Positions 1 through 12,200 of a stretch of DNA of 64,000 nt are shown piece by piece (position 1 is the stretch's first letter; each line of letters starts with the position of its first letter). The stretch lies in NCBI GenBank assembly GCA_036785705.1, contig JAWUZG010000330.1:107501-171500 (forward strand), in the 5' to 3' direction. The notes below the pieces were generated by a model. That model saw nothing but the letters and a program-made list of their open reading frames with translations. It was not told the origin of the DNA and did no database searches. Source of the DNA: Acanthornis magna (lineage: Eukaryota > Chordata > Aves > Passeriformes > Acanthizidae). The position numbers and the translations under genes were made by a program.

Positions 1-1842
1 TTTGTATCTTCTTGCCTTACATCTCAGTCTCAGTTCTTTTCATAAACAGGGCTATGCAGTCTGGTGGTGTGACCTTCTCAAGTTTAGGGAATAGCTCAGG
101 GGCCCTGCACAGTGAGCTTAAAGAGCATTGCAGCTGTAGCTAAGGTTCTGACTTTGAAAATGGAAGCCCAGCTAATGACTAGATTTAAAATAACATGACT
201 TTGAGGTTGCTGAATTTTCAGCAACCTGTATATTATGCAAACAGCCTTCTGTCAGCTCAGGAAAAAAGAGGTCTCAGGAAGCAAGGATATGTTGATGCAA
301 CCAAAGCTAGACTTAACAATTCAAGGTCTTCCAGAGACAATATTAACCTCAACAGCACAGCAGTGAGAAATAACAAATGAAACTTACAAATTATTGCAGA
401 AGAGAGTCTCAGAGGACAGCTCAAGTCAAACACAAAAAAGATTTCTAGTTGGCAGAAAACTGACGAATGTGTTGCCATCACTCATGACAAGTAACAAGAA
501 CACAGCTGGTCAGTTGCTTCCTACAGTAGAAACTCTTACTTCCTTTCCAGAAAGCTAAGAGATTTGAAGGATAAAACACAATCTGTACATGAGACAATAT
601 GTTAAAAGTGCCACTTATTATACAGAATTTATTACCCTTCCTAAGCACAGCGGAAATATTCTGAAAAAGATCTGAAAGATGTGTGCATTGTGACAAGGAC
701 ACTGATTATTTCACAAGGGAGGTGGTCAGTTATTAATTTAATGACTTCAAACAAATAATGTCACACAGATCTGTCCTTCATGCTCCTTGGATGAACCAAA
801 TTTTTTACTTCAGGGGAAAGTACTGAAGGCACACATAAGAGAACAGAACAGAATATTCAAAGCACTCAGAATTTCTGTCAAGGCTTTTGCCACTTTTGGT
901 TTGTTTTTTTCCACAGGAATTAACAATTTTAAACTAGTCTATGAACATAAGTAAGGAAAGTATATGTGATGTTCCTGTTACAACATTATCAACTTCTGCA
1001 ACAAGTCACTGGTAATATTTAGAAATTCATAATATGTGTTATTACTGTCTCTGTGAGTAATCTGTGATAACGTAATAAAGGTAATGCAAATTATTAATAT
1101 TTTGGTATATTCTTTAGATATTTGACATAAAATTTTAGATATTTGACATAAAATTTTAGGTAATGAGGAATTTCAGAATTTACAAAAACTCAGCTATTCC
1201 CTATACTTTCAGAACTTACACCATCAAAACTGTTGATGACGTGCAGTACATAGCAGAGCGTGAGAAGCTGTTGGTTTTCTCCACGTAGGGCAAAGAACCT
1301 TTCTATTAAGTCCTGACAGTCTCACTTGTATGTTCAAATGTTCCCACATTATGGAGGTGATAACTGGCCTAGGAAGTTTCTGTGCCCAGATCCTTCCACA
1401 CACCCTGACAACCAAGGAACCTCTGGGAACTTTTCCGTATTTCTTCACCCAAAAGGTTGTCTTCTCTTACACCAGGACAGCACCAAGTTCCACAAAATCC
1501 ATTATATGCTACCAATGCTAATAATATATTATATAATTGTACAACACTCAATATAATTATACACTAAACAGTTCACATAAAAGTGAGCAAGAACCATGTG
1601 GGAAGAGGGAGATCTATTCCTTAATACTCTCCCACAAGACAATTTCCCCAGCAGAGCAAGGCCATCAATGTGAGCACAAAGCACAGAGCCATTGTATTAT
1701 AACCAAGAGACAAGCAGTGTAGCCAACAAACTGTGTGATGCACACAGAATTTTGCTGCCTAATAACAGCCGTGTTTTACTACAGCCTGACTGACACACAG
1801 CTGCTGTTGCCTTGTGTTCCGTGTTGGTGCTCCAAATAATAC
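1..1842. other. AT-rich unique sequence, no gene recognised
   Basis: Open frames on both strands are short (76 codons or fewer), overlap each other in different frames and lack recognisable domains. The only structure seen is a 21-bp tandem duplication at 1113-1159. About 1200-1500 is slightly less AT-rich but matches no repeat family I know. Confidence 0.6.
1113..1159. repeat. 21-bp tandem duplication
   Basis: The unit TTTAGATATTTGACATAAAAT recurs with a period of 21 bp for about 2.2 copies. The copies are essentially identical apart from one base at the junction, so the duplication is probably recent or simply slippage-derived. Confidence 0.8.
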
Positions 1843-1950
1843 TGCGGTGGGTTGACAATGGTGGAGAGTAGGTGCCCACCAAGCCACTCTGTCACTCTCC
1901 TCAGACACACAGGAGAGAGAAAAAATAGGATGAAGAAGCTCAGAAAAAAA
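1843..1950 (-). mobile_element. Truncated ERV LTR, 3' terminal piece
   Basis: The plus strand begins TGCGGTGGGTTGAC and continues through GGTGCCCACCAAGCCACTCT to a GGAGAGAGAAAA stretch. This mirrors the reverse complement of the last ~110 bp of the LTR at 49454-50532, so it is the 3' (U5) end of the same LTR family read on the minus strand. Everything upstream of about 1950 in the element's sense is missing. The TG terminus is preserved (TGCGG for TGTGG). Orientation follows the full copies, where CCAAT, TATA-like and AATAAA signals lie in order. Confidence 0.7.
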
Positions 1951-4587
1951 GCAGCATGACAAATTTAATATCCCTAGTAAGAATAAAATGTATTTTAAAA
2001 TCCCACAACTTGAAATTTCAGCATCCTATTATAAAGCATCTTTGGACACATACTTTTTTCTATAGCTGAAATACACCATTAGTGAAGTAGTTTGATAAAA
2101 TACAGGTAGAAAAGACTTCTGAAAAGTCATGAGCTGAGAGAACTACTTAATGAATACACTTCAGTCAGCAAATGGAAGTGTTCATATGACCTTACAGATA
2201 TTTCTTTTATGCAAATGGTTCCATTCCTCCATCAACCTTTTGCAAAATGACTGTTTTCTAAGCAGCTATGAAAAGACTCAGATGACACACTGTGTCATCC
2301 AAAGGAAGAACTAATTCCAGAGGATTAATTTATCCATGCTTGAGGCTGCCAGGTCTTGTCCCCACATATATTTGAATTCAAAGTGACTTGACAATGTAAT
2401 AGTTAAATCATTCTTATAACATGATAAAACTGCTGTATTTAGGAAAAATAGTGTGTATTCACAATACAAATGTAAAATAATTTGAACTAAATTAATCACA
2501 AAATATTTATATTTATGTATGATATTTTTTATTTGTTCTAATACATGCTTCACTCCATATGTTCTATAATGTAAATAAACACTGGAATAACTCAAAATAT
2601 TTTTGGAATTGAGTTCAGCTTTGTGTTTTTTGTCATTTTAGGTAAGGTTACTAACACTCTTCATAAAAAGTTAGCAGATATTTTTTTAATTCCAATTTTC
2701 CCTTTTTTTCCTCTGTGACCTATGTTTATAGGTAATTTTTTAGATGAGTAGCTTGTATTTTTTAAATAAATATCTTTTATAGCAGCACTATACTGGAAAA
2801 AGTGTTCTTTGCCTCTACACATAATATTATACTTCATTGACTGACTTACAGTATTTTACTGAGCTGATACAATTGGCTAATAGTCCTAAAGTCAGAAATA
2901 ACTATATTACCTCTTTTTAAGGCATATCCTCTGATAATTGTGCTTTTTAAAAAAACATTTGATTCTTGAGATTACTTCTTTTTCCTTTTGTTCAACATAC
3001 TGTGCAGCTAAGCAAAGACACAAAATGACTAGTGAGAGCTTAACATAAGTATCCTTTAATCATTGAATGAGACCCATCTCCACTGTCAATAGAGCAACGC
3101 AGGATCCATGGTGAGAAGGATGTTCAGCCACACAAAGCCTTATAGATTAAACTTGGAATACAAAACTTTTTTCATAGGAATTTGTCACAGCTGACTAAAT
3201 GGAATTGAGCTCTGTGTGACAGCTACTAAACATATCTTAAATGCAAATCTATATTCCACCCTCAAGGACAAATTTATCCTCTTGTCCCATTGACTGTGAT
3301 CAGTAGTATCTTACAAAATAATTACATACGTAAACAGGGGTTTTTTTTCTCTAAATCAAGCTGAGAGGTTTTTTCTTGTCTCGTGTTCAGATACAATTGT
3401 TACATTACTCATAATCTCATTTGAATTATATTGGCCTTTAATCTTATGTGAGACTGCAATTCATGGATTAGAGGGCTACTGCAAGCTATTAATTGCTGTC
3501 CTTAAACATCTTTTGAATTATAGATGAGTGACATTTTGAATTCTGCAGTATGAAATTTAAAACACTGATATCTATTTAAGTATTAATGGCTTATTTGGTC
3601 TTTACCAGTCATGTAATGACTGACTAGAGGAGTTAAAGACTCTTAAATGCTGTAGAACTTAATGATTTAATGACAGTATCTGATGTCCTGAAACCCATGA
3701 ATGACTCCTTCATGTCATTTCAGCTTAAAGAAAGACGGCTCTCCTGAAAAATATCTTGGCTCTCAATGCTGAAACTGAAAAAGTAGAGGTAAAAAAGAAG
3801 ATAGGAAATTTTAACTGCTCTTCCTTTTCCTTCCAATGAGACATTGCCTCTATCCTACAGCATTTCTTTATGCCTACAGATTTTTAATCGTTTTAAGAAA
3901 TAATTCCTTAACCTTTTTCCTTAAGAAACAATTTCACAGGCTAGTGGTTCTCAGTGTCAGAAAGATTTTCTTGTTATTTAACTTAAACATTCCTTTCCTA
4001 ATTCCATCTCATTACTCCTTCACGTACCCTAGGCTATGTACTAATTGACTCTTCTATTTCTTTGGTGTTTATATCCTTCAAATATTCAAGTAGGAAACAT
4101 TAATTAAGCTTCAAATGTTCTTAAGACTATTCCTCTGCTTTAAGCAGTTCTGTGTAGACATCGCAGTGTATTCAGAGTTTAAAGGATAAATATCTAAGAA
4201 AGACCAAAAAAATTTAGCTCCCCAGAGCATGCTACAAATAAAATGTTGGCTGCTTCAGTGACAGTTATTATGTAGTTCATAGTGACAACTCTATTATTTG
4301 GAATATATCCTAGCAAGAATGAAAATGTTTGCTTAAAACCTGGGATTACACAATACTCATTTTTCAAATGTCTCCCTAATGCCTGCGGTCTCTAAGAATG
4401 AATAGCAATTCATGACTAACAAGGAAAATTCATTCATGGTGTAGTAAAAATAGTGAGAAACCAAGACAACAAGAAAAATATGTTAGTAGTTTTCAAGATT
4501 AATGCAAGAGTGTGATCTGGTGACTCGTATTAAAAAGTTAAAATTCTAGAAACTGAAGGGATTATTGAAAAAGATCATGCAGGATCA
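1951..4587. other. AT-rich unique sequence, no gene recognised
   Basis: No open frame over 95 codons, no recognisable repeat family and no RNA gene. Sequence is rich in A/T runs and stop codons in all frames. Confidence 0.6.
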
Positions 4588-5446
4588 CACATGATCACAC
4601 AACCACGGGTCGGAAGGAACCTCTGGAGATCATGTCACCCAACCCCACTCCTACAGGAGGTCCACAGATGATATTATGCAGGATGGCATTCAGATAGGTT
4701 TTGAATCTCTCCAGAGAAGGAAACCCTGCAACTCTCTGGGCAGCCCATTCCAATCCTTTGTCACCCTCAAAGCAAAGACTATTTCCCTCATATTCAGATT
4801 GAACTTCCTGTGTTTTAGTTTGTGTCCATGTCCCCATTTCTGGGCACTGAAAAGAGTCTAGTCCCATCCTCAGACACCTCACACTGCTTGTGTGCCTTGG
4901 CAGGGTCGCCTCTCAGTCACCTCTTCTCCAGCCTAAACAGGCCCAGCTCCCACAGCCTTTCTTCCTGAGTGAGATGCTTGAGTTCCCACACCATCTCTGT
5001 AACCCTCAGCTGGATCTGCTCCAACACTTTCTTGTCTGTTTTGTCCTGAGGAGCCCAGAACTGGACACAGCTAGCCAGGTGCTCCACCTGAGCCCTCGCT
5101 GGGGCTGAGCAGAGGAGCAGGACCACCTCCCTTGAGCTGCTGGCAATGTCCTTCCTAAGGCACCCCAGGGTACCAGTGGCCTTTGCCTTGAGGGCACTGG
5201 TGGCTCATGGCCAGCTGGTTGTCCACCAGGACCCCCAGGTCCTTGTCCTCAGAGCTGCTTTCCAGCAGCTCAGCCCCCAGGCTGTCCTGGTGCCTGGGGT
5301 TATTCTTCCTCAGGTGCAGGACTCTGCTGAACTTCATCAAGTCCATCTCTGCCTATTTCTCCAGTCTGTCCAGGTCCTGCTGAAGGGCTGCAGGACACTC
5401 TAATGTGTGTCCCCCCAGCTTTGTGTCATTGGCAAACTTGAGGATG
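4588..5446 (-). mobile_element. CR1 LINE fragment (3' part of ORF2 and 3' UTR)
   Basis: An avian CR1 retrotransposon read on the minus strand. On the plus strand it begins next to a decayed ATGATCAC-type tail, then shows the CR1 3' region (GGTCGGAAGGAACCTCTGGA, then a GGCAGCCCATTCCA motif). It ends inside the reverse-transcriptase region near TTTGTGTCATTGGCAAACTT. Minus-strand translation gives the CR1 ORF2 C-terminal signatures CVQFWAPQDKTDKKVLEQ and LGLFRLEKR (4917-5126) and the further upstream KDLGVLVDNQLAMSHQC (5155-5346). These lie in different frames, so the element is frameshifted and dead. The 5' truncation is typical of LINE insertions. The copy is fairly well preserved compared with others here. 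Confidence 0.92.
4900..5346 (-). pseudogene. CR1 ORF2 reverse-transcriptase C-terminal remnant
   Basis: Two minus-strand reading frames inside the 4588-5446 element carry adjacent parts of the CR1 polyprotein. One piece (5155-5346) contains RVLHLRKNNPRHQDSLGAEL and KDLGVLVDNQLAMS, the thumb-proximal region. The other (4917-5126) contains CVQFWAPQDKTDKK and LGLFRLEKR, near the ORF2 C-terminus. The frame changes between them and the N-terminal endonuclease and catalytic RT core are absent, so it cannot encode an active enzyme. Confidence 0.85.
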
Positions 5447-5585
5447 AATAAAGTAAAAAACAGTAACAGAAGGGACATGTTTACTTTCAAAATAAAACAC
5501 ACATAGGAGTATCTTATTTCAGAGTACTTCTGATCATCAGAAATTGGAAAAAAAGTAAATAACTGTGGTCCTGTCCTGTCCTCTC

Positions 5586-5677
5586 TCCTCTCCTCTCCTC
5601 TCCTCTCCTCTCCTCTCCTCTCCTCTCCTCTCCTCTCCTCTCCTCTCCTCTCCTCTCCTCTCCTCTCCTCTCCTCTC
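5586..5677. repeat. (TCCTC)n pentanucleotide microsatellite
   Basis: An essentially perfect period-5 array of about 18 copies. With its edges (5579-5677) it forms a 99-base pure pyrimidine run on the plus strand. The open frames seen across it (Arg-Gly-Glu-Glu-Arg repeats on minus, Ser-Pro-Leu-Leu on plus) are by-products of the repeat. It lies 130 bp beyond the 5' truncation point of the CR1 at 4588-5446. Confidence 0.97.
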
Positions 5678-8600
5678 GGAGCAGAAGGTTAAAACTGAAG
5701 CGTGGCCACAAGAACTCAGAGAGCTTATTGAACGTAACCAGAATAGTTAGTAGCTGATATGATTATTTGTATTGTCTTTTGTGATTTTTAACAATTCTTA
5801 TTTTATTTGATCCTGTTTGGTTTGGGGTTTTTTTGTGTTTTTTCAGGCTTGTGGTTTATGGCACTGGGTTAAAGGATTGTGACTTTACTGAGATATAGAA
5901 AATGTGTGACAAATTAAACAGAGACAATCCTATCATGTAGTAAAATGGAAAGAAATCCATTTCAACTTGTGCCCAGACAGTCTGAACTTCAAGATACTTT
6001 ATTACAAACACATCTTCTGATGATCCTGCAAAGAGCAATAACACGCTACCATACTCTAACAGTGCTTGGAGACATTTTGTTGGAAAACATATAGACTATA
6101 GCTTAGAAGGCCTAAACAGCAAGTGATGTCTTTTAAATGTAGATAATTTTTTTATCATTTCTATCTTTAAGGGAAAATAAAACCACTTAGAAAACCTTAT
6201 ACTGCACCAACATTTCCATTGTCAGTTCAATTCACATTTGATTGTGACTAAACTAAGCGAGAAATGGAAAAGAGAAATTTTTGCTAATGTTTGTGAGAAC
6301 AGAGAATCAATATTTAGATTTTTTGGCAACAGGGACACACATTTATCTCTGTACATCTACTATATGCTGGACATTTATAAAAGTGGTTTCTCAGGACAGA
6401 TGCTATTCATTTTCTTCTATCAAGAGAAATAAGAAAAGAGTAGTTGGGCAGGAATGGTGCCCTTACCTCTCTTCTAAGTGTCTGCTATTTGATCAGTTCC
6501 ATTATTTAGCTATTAGGAAAAAAAGTAAGCCTAACATCACTACTTCCAACAACTATTTCATGTGAAAGACTATTCACATTGACAGGTTTAAAATGAAATT
6601 GGAGTTTACTGTGGGATACTGTTGCTCTTGAGCAAGATGAACCTAGTCCATTTCAAGGAAGAGAGAAATGTATGCTAAAACGTAGTGTCATACTATTGAC
6701 ACAGAGTTCATTGTAGCAATTGCAAGCATATGTCAAAGCTGTCTATCTGTCTGCCTATTTCATGTCATGTTCTGCAGCAATGATGTCAGGCTGTTCTGTA
6801 ACTAGAAACATGCCTGTTTTATAAAAATGAGTAAAAATATAATTTTTAATCCTGTTGTCACATATTTTTCACTGTATAAAGGAAAATATATCAATAAAAC
6901 AAGATCTTTGAGAATGCTATGTATATGAGCTGCAGGTGCTAAGCACTGATGTGTTACCTTGTGGTTTATGCTTGATTTAGACAATTACATTTTATCTGTT
7001 TATATATTGAACAAATAATTTTTTTCTCTCTTTTCCAGCCTTCATAAGCGCAGCAAAACTTTGCAATTGTTATAGTCTAATTAATTTTTATAATTTCTCA
7101 ATCACTTTACAAATATGCTTGGAAATGGTAGAAGTTGCTTCTTATGTTTAATATGAATAGCTACTGAATAGGCTAATTTTCTGATAAACACCATTCTTAT
7201 TCTATGAGACATTTGAGCAAATCAGATAGATATACAACATTTTCAAACAAACAAGCACAACCCCCTGCCATTCATTGCATGAGATAACCCCTGTGTTCTT
7301 GTGGGAATCTCACTGTGACTGCTGATGACATGTTGTACACAGCATCGCAAATGTCGCTGAGCTGGGAAATTGACATCCTCTGTACCCAACTTTGGGACTC
7401 TGCAGAGACAGACTCAGCTCCATGTTCACCACACAGACAATATTGAACGTCAAACCAATTAATGTCAGTTGTGCTTCTGGGTGAGTATTTACCCAAGTGT
7501 GGTGGTAATAAGGCACTTGACAAGCTACTGATAACAAGTATGGCAGAACTACATAAATTTAATTCTACGTTGTCTACCTGTCTTTTGGGTTATTTCTGGG
7601 AGCCAACAGGAAGCAACACCACACTTTCCCTTTTCCCTAAAACTAATATTTGTTCCTTTTTATTTGCTGCTTTCTTCCATCTGAAAGAAAACCTGCATGT
7701 AATGAAATGATCTTCTCCATTAGAAAATCCATCCTCTGAGTGAAAGATATGTATACATATACTTGAAGGCAGAAATCGTGTCATCTACTCATATATTAAA
7801 GTGTTGTTGCAGTTCTGATTCTGAATCCATCTCCTATTTGCATTTCTTCATTAATGCCCCCTTTAATTTGGTATCAGTTAATGTTATTTAGGTAGATCAT
7901 CAGTGAGAACGCATTGTACATTGCAAAAATCAAAATAACCTAATGTAAAAGAGTGACTGCTACCCACAAATTGTTCCCATTCATAATCCATGGAGCTACA
8001 TTCTAACAAATGATCAGTTCCTACTGAGTTCTTAATTTATAGAGGAATAGTACATTCAATTAAACCTGGGGTTCTGTAAGGATTATTATTTAACATATAT
8101 GTCCAGTAATTCATGGTAACTGCTAGGGCAGTACATTAAATGATATGTATCATCTATTTGTTACAACAAAATACAAAAGGTTTACTTCTTTTCCTGTTCA
8201 AACAAAAAAATGACAAAATAAAATCTTAAAGAAAGACTTACAACTATTTTTGAGGGAAACCTAAACTGAATTACAAAGAACACAAGATTTGTATTACTAA
8301 ATGATTAATTTTAAAGAGAAAACTAGAAGCACACAATAAAAAATGCAAGAGCACACTCATGATTTGTTATATTAAGGCCTTTAATCCAGATATTTAGAAT
8401 CTGTCTTACCAGAATTAGCAAAAATATTTTTCACTGTAGTAGATTCAGGGCCTCTTTTGTTTTCCCATACAAGTTCTGGACTTTTGGATGTCAAACCTCT
8501 GGTAAAAGTTTAACTGTCAAGTTAAAAGTTTAACTGTTAAGATCCTTACATTGGTTCTTCATTGTCTTTGCTGAATTTTGAAGGGTTTATAATTGTGATT

Positions 8601-9174
8601 TTTTCCAAACAATTGTTACTAATATATTGATAATTTATTAATTTTCATAAATTCCCTTTTTTTTTTTTTTTAAAAAAAGTGTTGAGAGATATAAACTGTT
8701 CAGAAGTTTCAATATTGCTAAATGTGCTTAACTTGTCCATTTATGTTTGCACACCTACTTTGGAAAAGAAGCTCTGGTCTCCAAACCAGTGATACTTTCT
8801 CAATCTAAAATATCCTCCTGTAGCTGTGCTTGCACAGCTATTGTTTTGTGTTCTATTTTTGTGTTCTTGTCCTTTCAGGGTAGTAACTTACCTGCTTGCT
8901 AAAATTTATGGAGTTTAATGTTGTTTTTAGTTTCAGACACCTTTGATCATTGCTCATTGCTCTTTTCCTGAATATTTTGAACATCCACTGAATTAAAGGG
9001 CCTGTGAAATAGCAGATGTTTACATGTTCTCTTGCTGCTTTAGACATCAAAGCCTGCAACAAAAAGAGCCATGTGTGGCTCCAGGGTAAATCAGAGAAAA
9101 TGGTGAACAATGAATCTTCAGCTATGTAAGTGGCTACTAAGTAGAACACGTTTTTTTACTGTCTTTAGAAGATA
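5678..9174. other. AT-rich unique sequence, no gene recognised
   Basis: No open frame over 98 codons, no mobile element recognised. Contains a 20-bp tandem duplication (8501-8540) and a short T run followed by A's near 8659-8679. About 7270-7460 is a little richer in G+C but shows no family I can name. Confidence 0.6.
8501..8540. repeat. 20-bp tandem duplication
   Basis: Two adjacent copies of a TAAAAGTTTAACTGT-containing unit with a period of 20 bp and two or three substitutions between copies. Confidence 0.8.
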
Positions 9175-9222
9175 TAAATATCTATATAGATATATAGATA
9201 TATAGATATATACATATATATG
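9175..9222. repeat. (TATAGA)n / (TA)n microsatellite
   Basis: Repeated ATATAGAT units pass into TATACATATATA. It is imperfect, about 48 bp, and entirely A/T apart from single G and C positions. Confidence 0.85.
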
Positions 9223-12200
9223 CATTATACTCATTAAGAAATAGATACCTTTCTAGCTCTTAGATTTTTTTTTTCTCTGTTTACTATAGAGTACTATTTT
9301 ATTTAACCTTAGAGGTTATTCTTAAAATATGTAAGTGCATTCCATGAGAAAATAGGCCCCCTTGGAAGTGCTGGAAATAAAAGACAAAAGATTAAGGAAG
9401 ACTTCAGCTCTTAGAAATATGTTTTTAGCCAAAGCTAAGCAAACAGACAGTCAGGTTCCCCTCATGCCACATTACTTGAGTTTTGAAAGGTCTCATACAT
9501 GGCACCAGAATTAAAACTTCTTTCCAGCACAAGTTTTAAACTTGTGTTTAAAAGTTTTAATCTTATTTTATCTTAAGATTGAATCCAAGTGAGAGTCATT
9601 CACTCACCTGGAATTAGACAACCGAGTTACATTTTGTTGTATTTTAACAGAGAATACAATAACGTGTTTGTCGTTATGATCCACGTTGTGAAGGAATTTG
9701 TCACCCTCAGTGGCTGTGCAGGTGAGACCAAGCTCACAAAGGCTGTGTCTGCCCCTGGGGACATGGCAGTGCCATGTGTGAGCTGCCAGCTGATGTTGAT
9801 ACGTGGGCAAGAGATTGCAGGCTTGGTGGCACAGTCCCTTGGGGATGATCCCAAATTTATTTGATATACTAGGTGTAAGTAGGTTCAGGGCGAAACAAAG
9901 GATACCCAGCTACCCATAGTGAAACAGTTTTCTATGGAATAAGGACATATTTTCTCACTGCATGTGAAGCTACAAAACAGCCAGGTAGAGTCAAAGAAAG
10001 GCTCTGCTCTCCTTCCCTCCTGTCCAGTCTGCTGTGACATGGATGTCAGATTGCAGAGAGGAGCAGTGATGTGCATGTTTTGGGTGTATTTGTTAGGTCC
10101 ATTGTGCCTCCTTAATTTAGGGCCTAATTTAACACTGAAATAATTTTCTTGCATATACACAGGATTTAGAGAAACGATACAACTTAAACTCAGTAGTGTT
10201 GTTGTAGTATTGCTTCAATTATGCCCAAAATAAATGCTGACTACTTTCTCTATAGCTAAGATTTATTGGGAAATGAATCCTAGAAACTTCCTTCCCTGAG
10301 TTGGGCGTTTGAGTAATTATACAGCATACACAAACATCCTAGAGGTTTTGTCTGATGCTTTTATGTCTGATGTAATGAAAGCAAATTTGTACACAGTTTT
10401 GTCCTGGGCAATATAATTATTTTTTTGCCTTTGCCATTGGTCAATATTTGTTTTCCAGTATGTCCATTCAAATCGAAGCTGTTTGGCAATGAATGCATGT
10501 CCATCAGTCAAACTCTTGATTTGAAATAAGCAGAAAATATATGAAATCCAGATATTTATGAAAGAAAAAGAAGTGGAGGGTGAAAAAGGAAAAACAGAAC
10601 TCAGTGATTTAAAAGATCTAATTGTCTGAATTGCACTTAAAGAGGTATTTGAAACTTCAAGAGCAGCTTTTTTAGTGCATTGTTTAGAATTACTCAATTG
10701 TTGTCTTTCTTTTCTTTTTTCTGCCACATCCTCTAAACTGTTAAACGTTTAGAAGTAAATACGTTTAGAGTTATTGCAACACTGGTGTTGAAAATGAAAT
10801 TTTCTCTTAATGTTTAAAGATTACTTTGAGGTTATTTCTTTTAATTGAAACAATATATTTTAATGTCACAAAGCTGCCACCAGTTTATTAGAAAAGGTAA
10901 TTTTATCCTATAGCAGGGATAGCAGCTACTTTGTGCTATGATTCTCCCTGGAATGTACAAGAAGAAATACCCAATAGCAAGAGAGAATGGGGCCTGGAAG
11001 TGACACCATTCTTATGTTTACAGATTGCATGATTCTCTTTGGCAGTGTACCACAATAATTGTTATGTTTCTACTGTCCCCATTTTCATGATTATTAGATC
11101 GTTACATTTAGCTTAAACCAATTTAAGTTTGTATTAGCAAGAATTGGTGATCATCTCTCACCTCTGACCTTTGGGTTAATGAGAAGTTCCTCTGTATAAT
11201 TGCTATATCTTAAGATGCCACTGCGGTGTGTAATTGTTACCTCTGTAAAATGATATTTAAAGTTTGTTTTACATGAGCAAGTAAAATGACATTATTTCTG
11301 CAGTGAGGAATAATTATCTGTCTCCTAGCTGAAAATATGTACTGTAGATAAATTGTGTTGGTATTGCAGCCTTTGTAAGAAAAGTTACTTAAAAGAGGAA
11401 TGTTGAAAAATACGTCTGTCTACAGCATGCTGATAGAGTAATATTATTACTTTACGATATAACATTCTAGACAAACAAAAAAGTTGATTTTGCTCTGAAG
11501 ATATGGATAAAAATGGAGCAGACATGATGATTTTACACTTTGTTTATAAGAAAATGCAGCCATGAAAGGAAATATCTGCTTGCTCTAATGGATTAAGAAG
11601 TGCCTAAAACTCTGTGTACTCATCTGATACTTATATGGGTTGATACAGGCATGAAGTACTGACCCTGAAACATGCATTTTCACCTTGCAATTTTCTGTAT
11701 ATGATAGTGAATTGCACATTAAGTATTATATATGTGTTCTTCCTCTGCTGCTTTAATTAATTCAGCTATAAAAAAGATCACTCCATGAATATTTTGACAT
11801 TCAGCAAAGTTTTTATTCAATATTTATTTATCAGGACAACATTTACTGTGTGACAATTACTTTCAATTTCAAAAACTGTTTCCATATATAGCATAGGACC
11901 CACCGACCTTGATCTGCTATGAATTGCCTTTTCAATTCTACACAGAGTTGAAACAAGGGTGGTGCAAGAGCCAGCAGCCTTGAATTTGTTTTCCTCATCT
12001 TATACAAACTTCGCAGAGTATTAGTTGCCTGTTATTAAGAAGAGAAGCTATGTTACTTTTATTTGCAAACGCTCTCTTCTATGTCTTTCTCTACGGGAAT
12101 AGTGTATGATTCTAATATTAATCAGTAATTTATTCAGTTTTACTTTCTCTTTTAAAAAAATCATGTAAAATAACTCACTTCTCACTAATATTGCTTTACC

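Noticed and set aside
5586..5677. CRISPR-like array or telomere-like repeat
   Set aside because: Pure pentanucleotide without spacers, and not TTAGGG; a simple microsatellite.
5514..5750. Arg-Gly-Glu-Glu repeat protein (minus) or Ser-Pro-Leu-Leu repeat protein (plus)
   Set aside because: Translation of the (TCCTC)n microsatellite; a pentanucleotide array stays open in several frames without coding anything.
1224..7345. Similarity between minus-strand segments near 1235-1255 and 7313-7345 (GTCATCAACAGT against GTCATCAGCAGT)
   Set aside because: About 24 of 33 positions match by eye, over too short a span to claim a shared repeat.
10317..10727. 136-codon minus-strand ORF
   Set aside because: No recognisable domain, low-complexity Ser/Lys/Phe composition, no splice or promoter context, AT-rich surroundings. 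Length alone is weak evidence in 64 kb.
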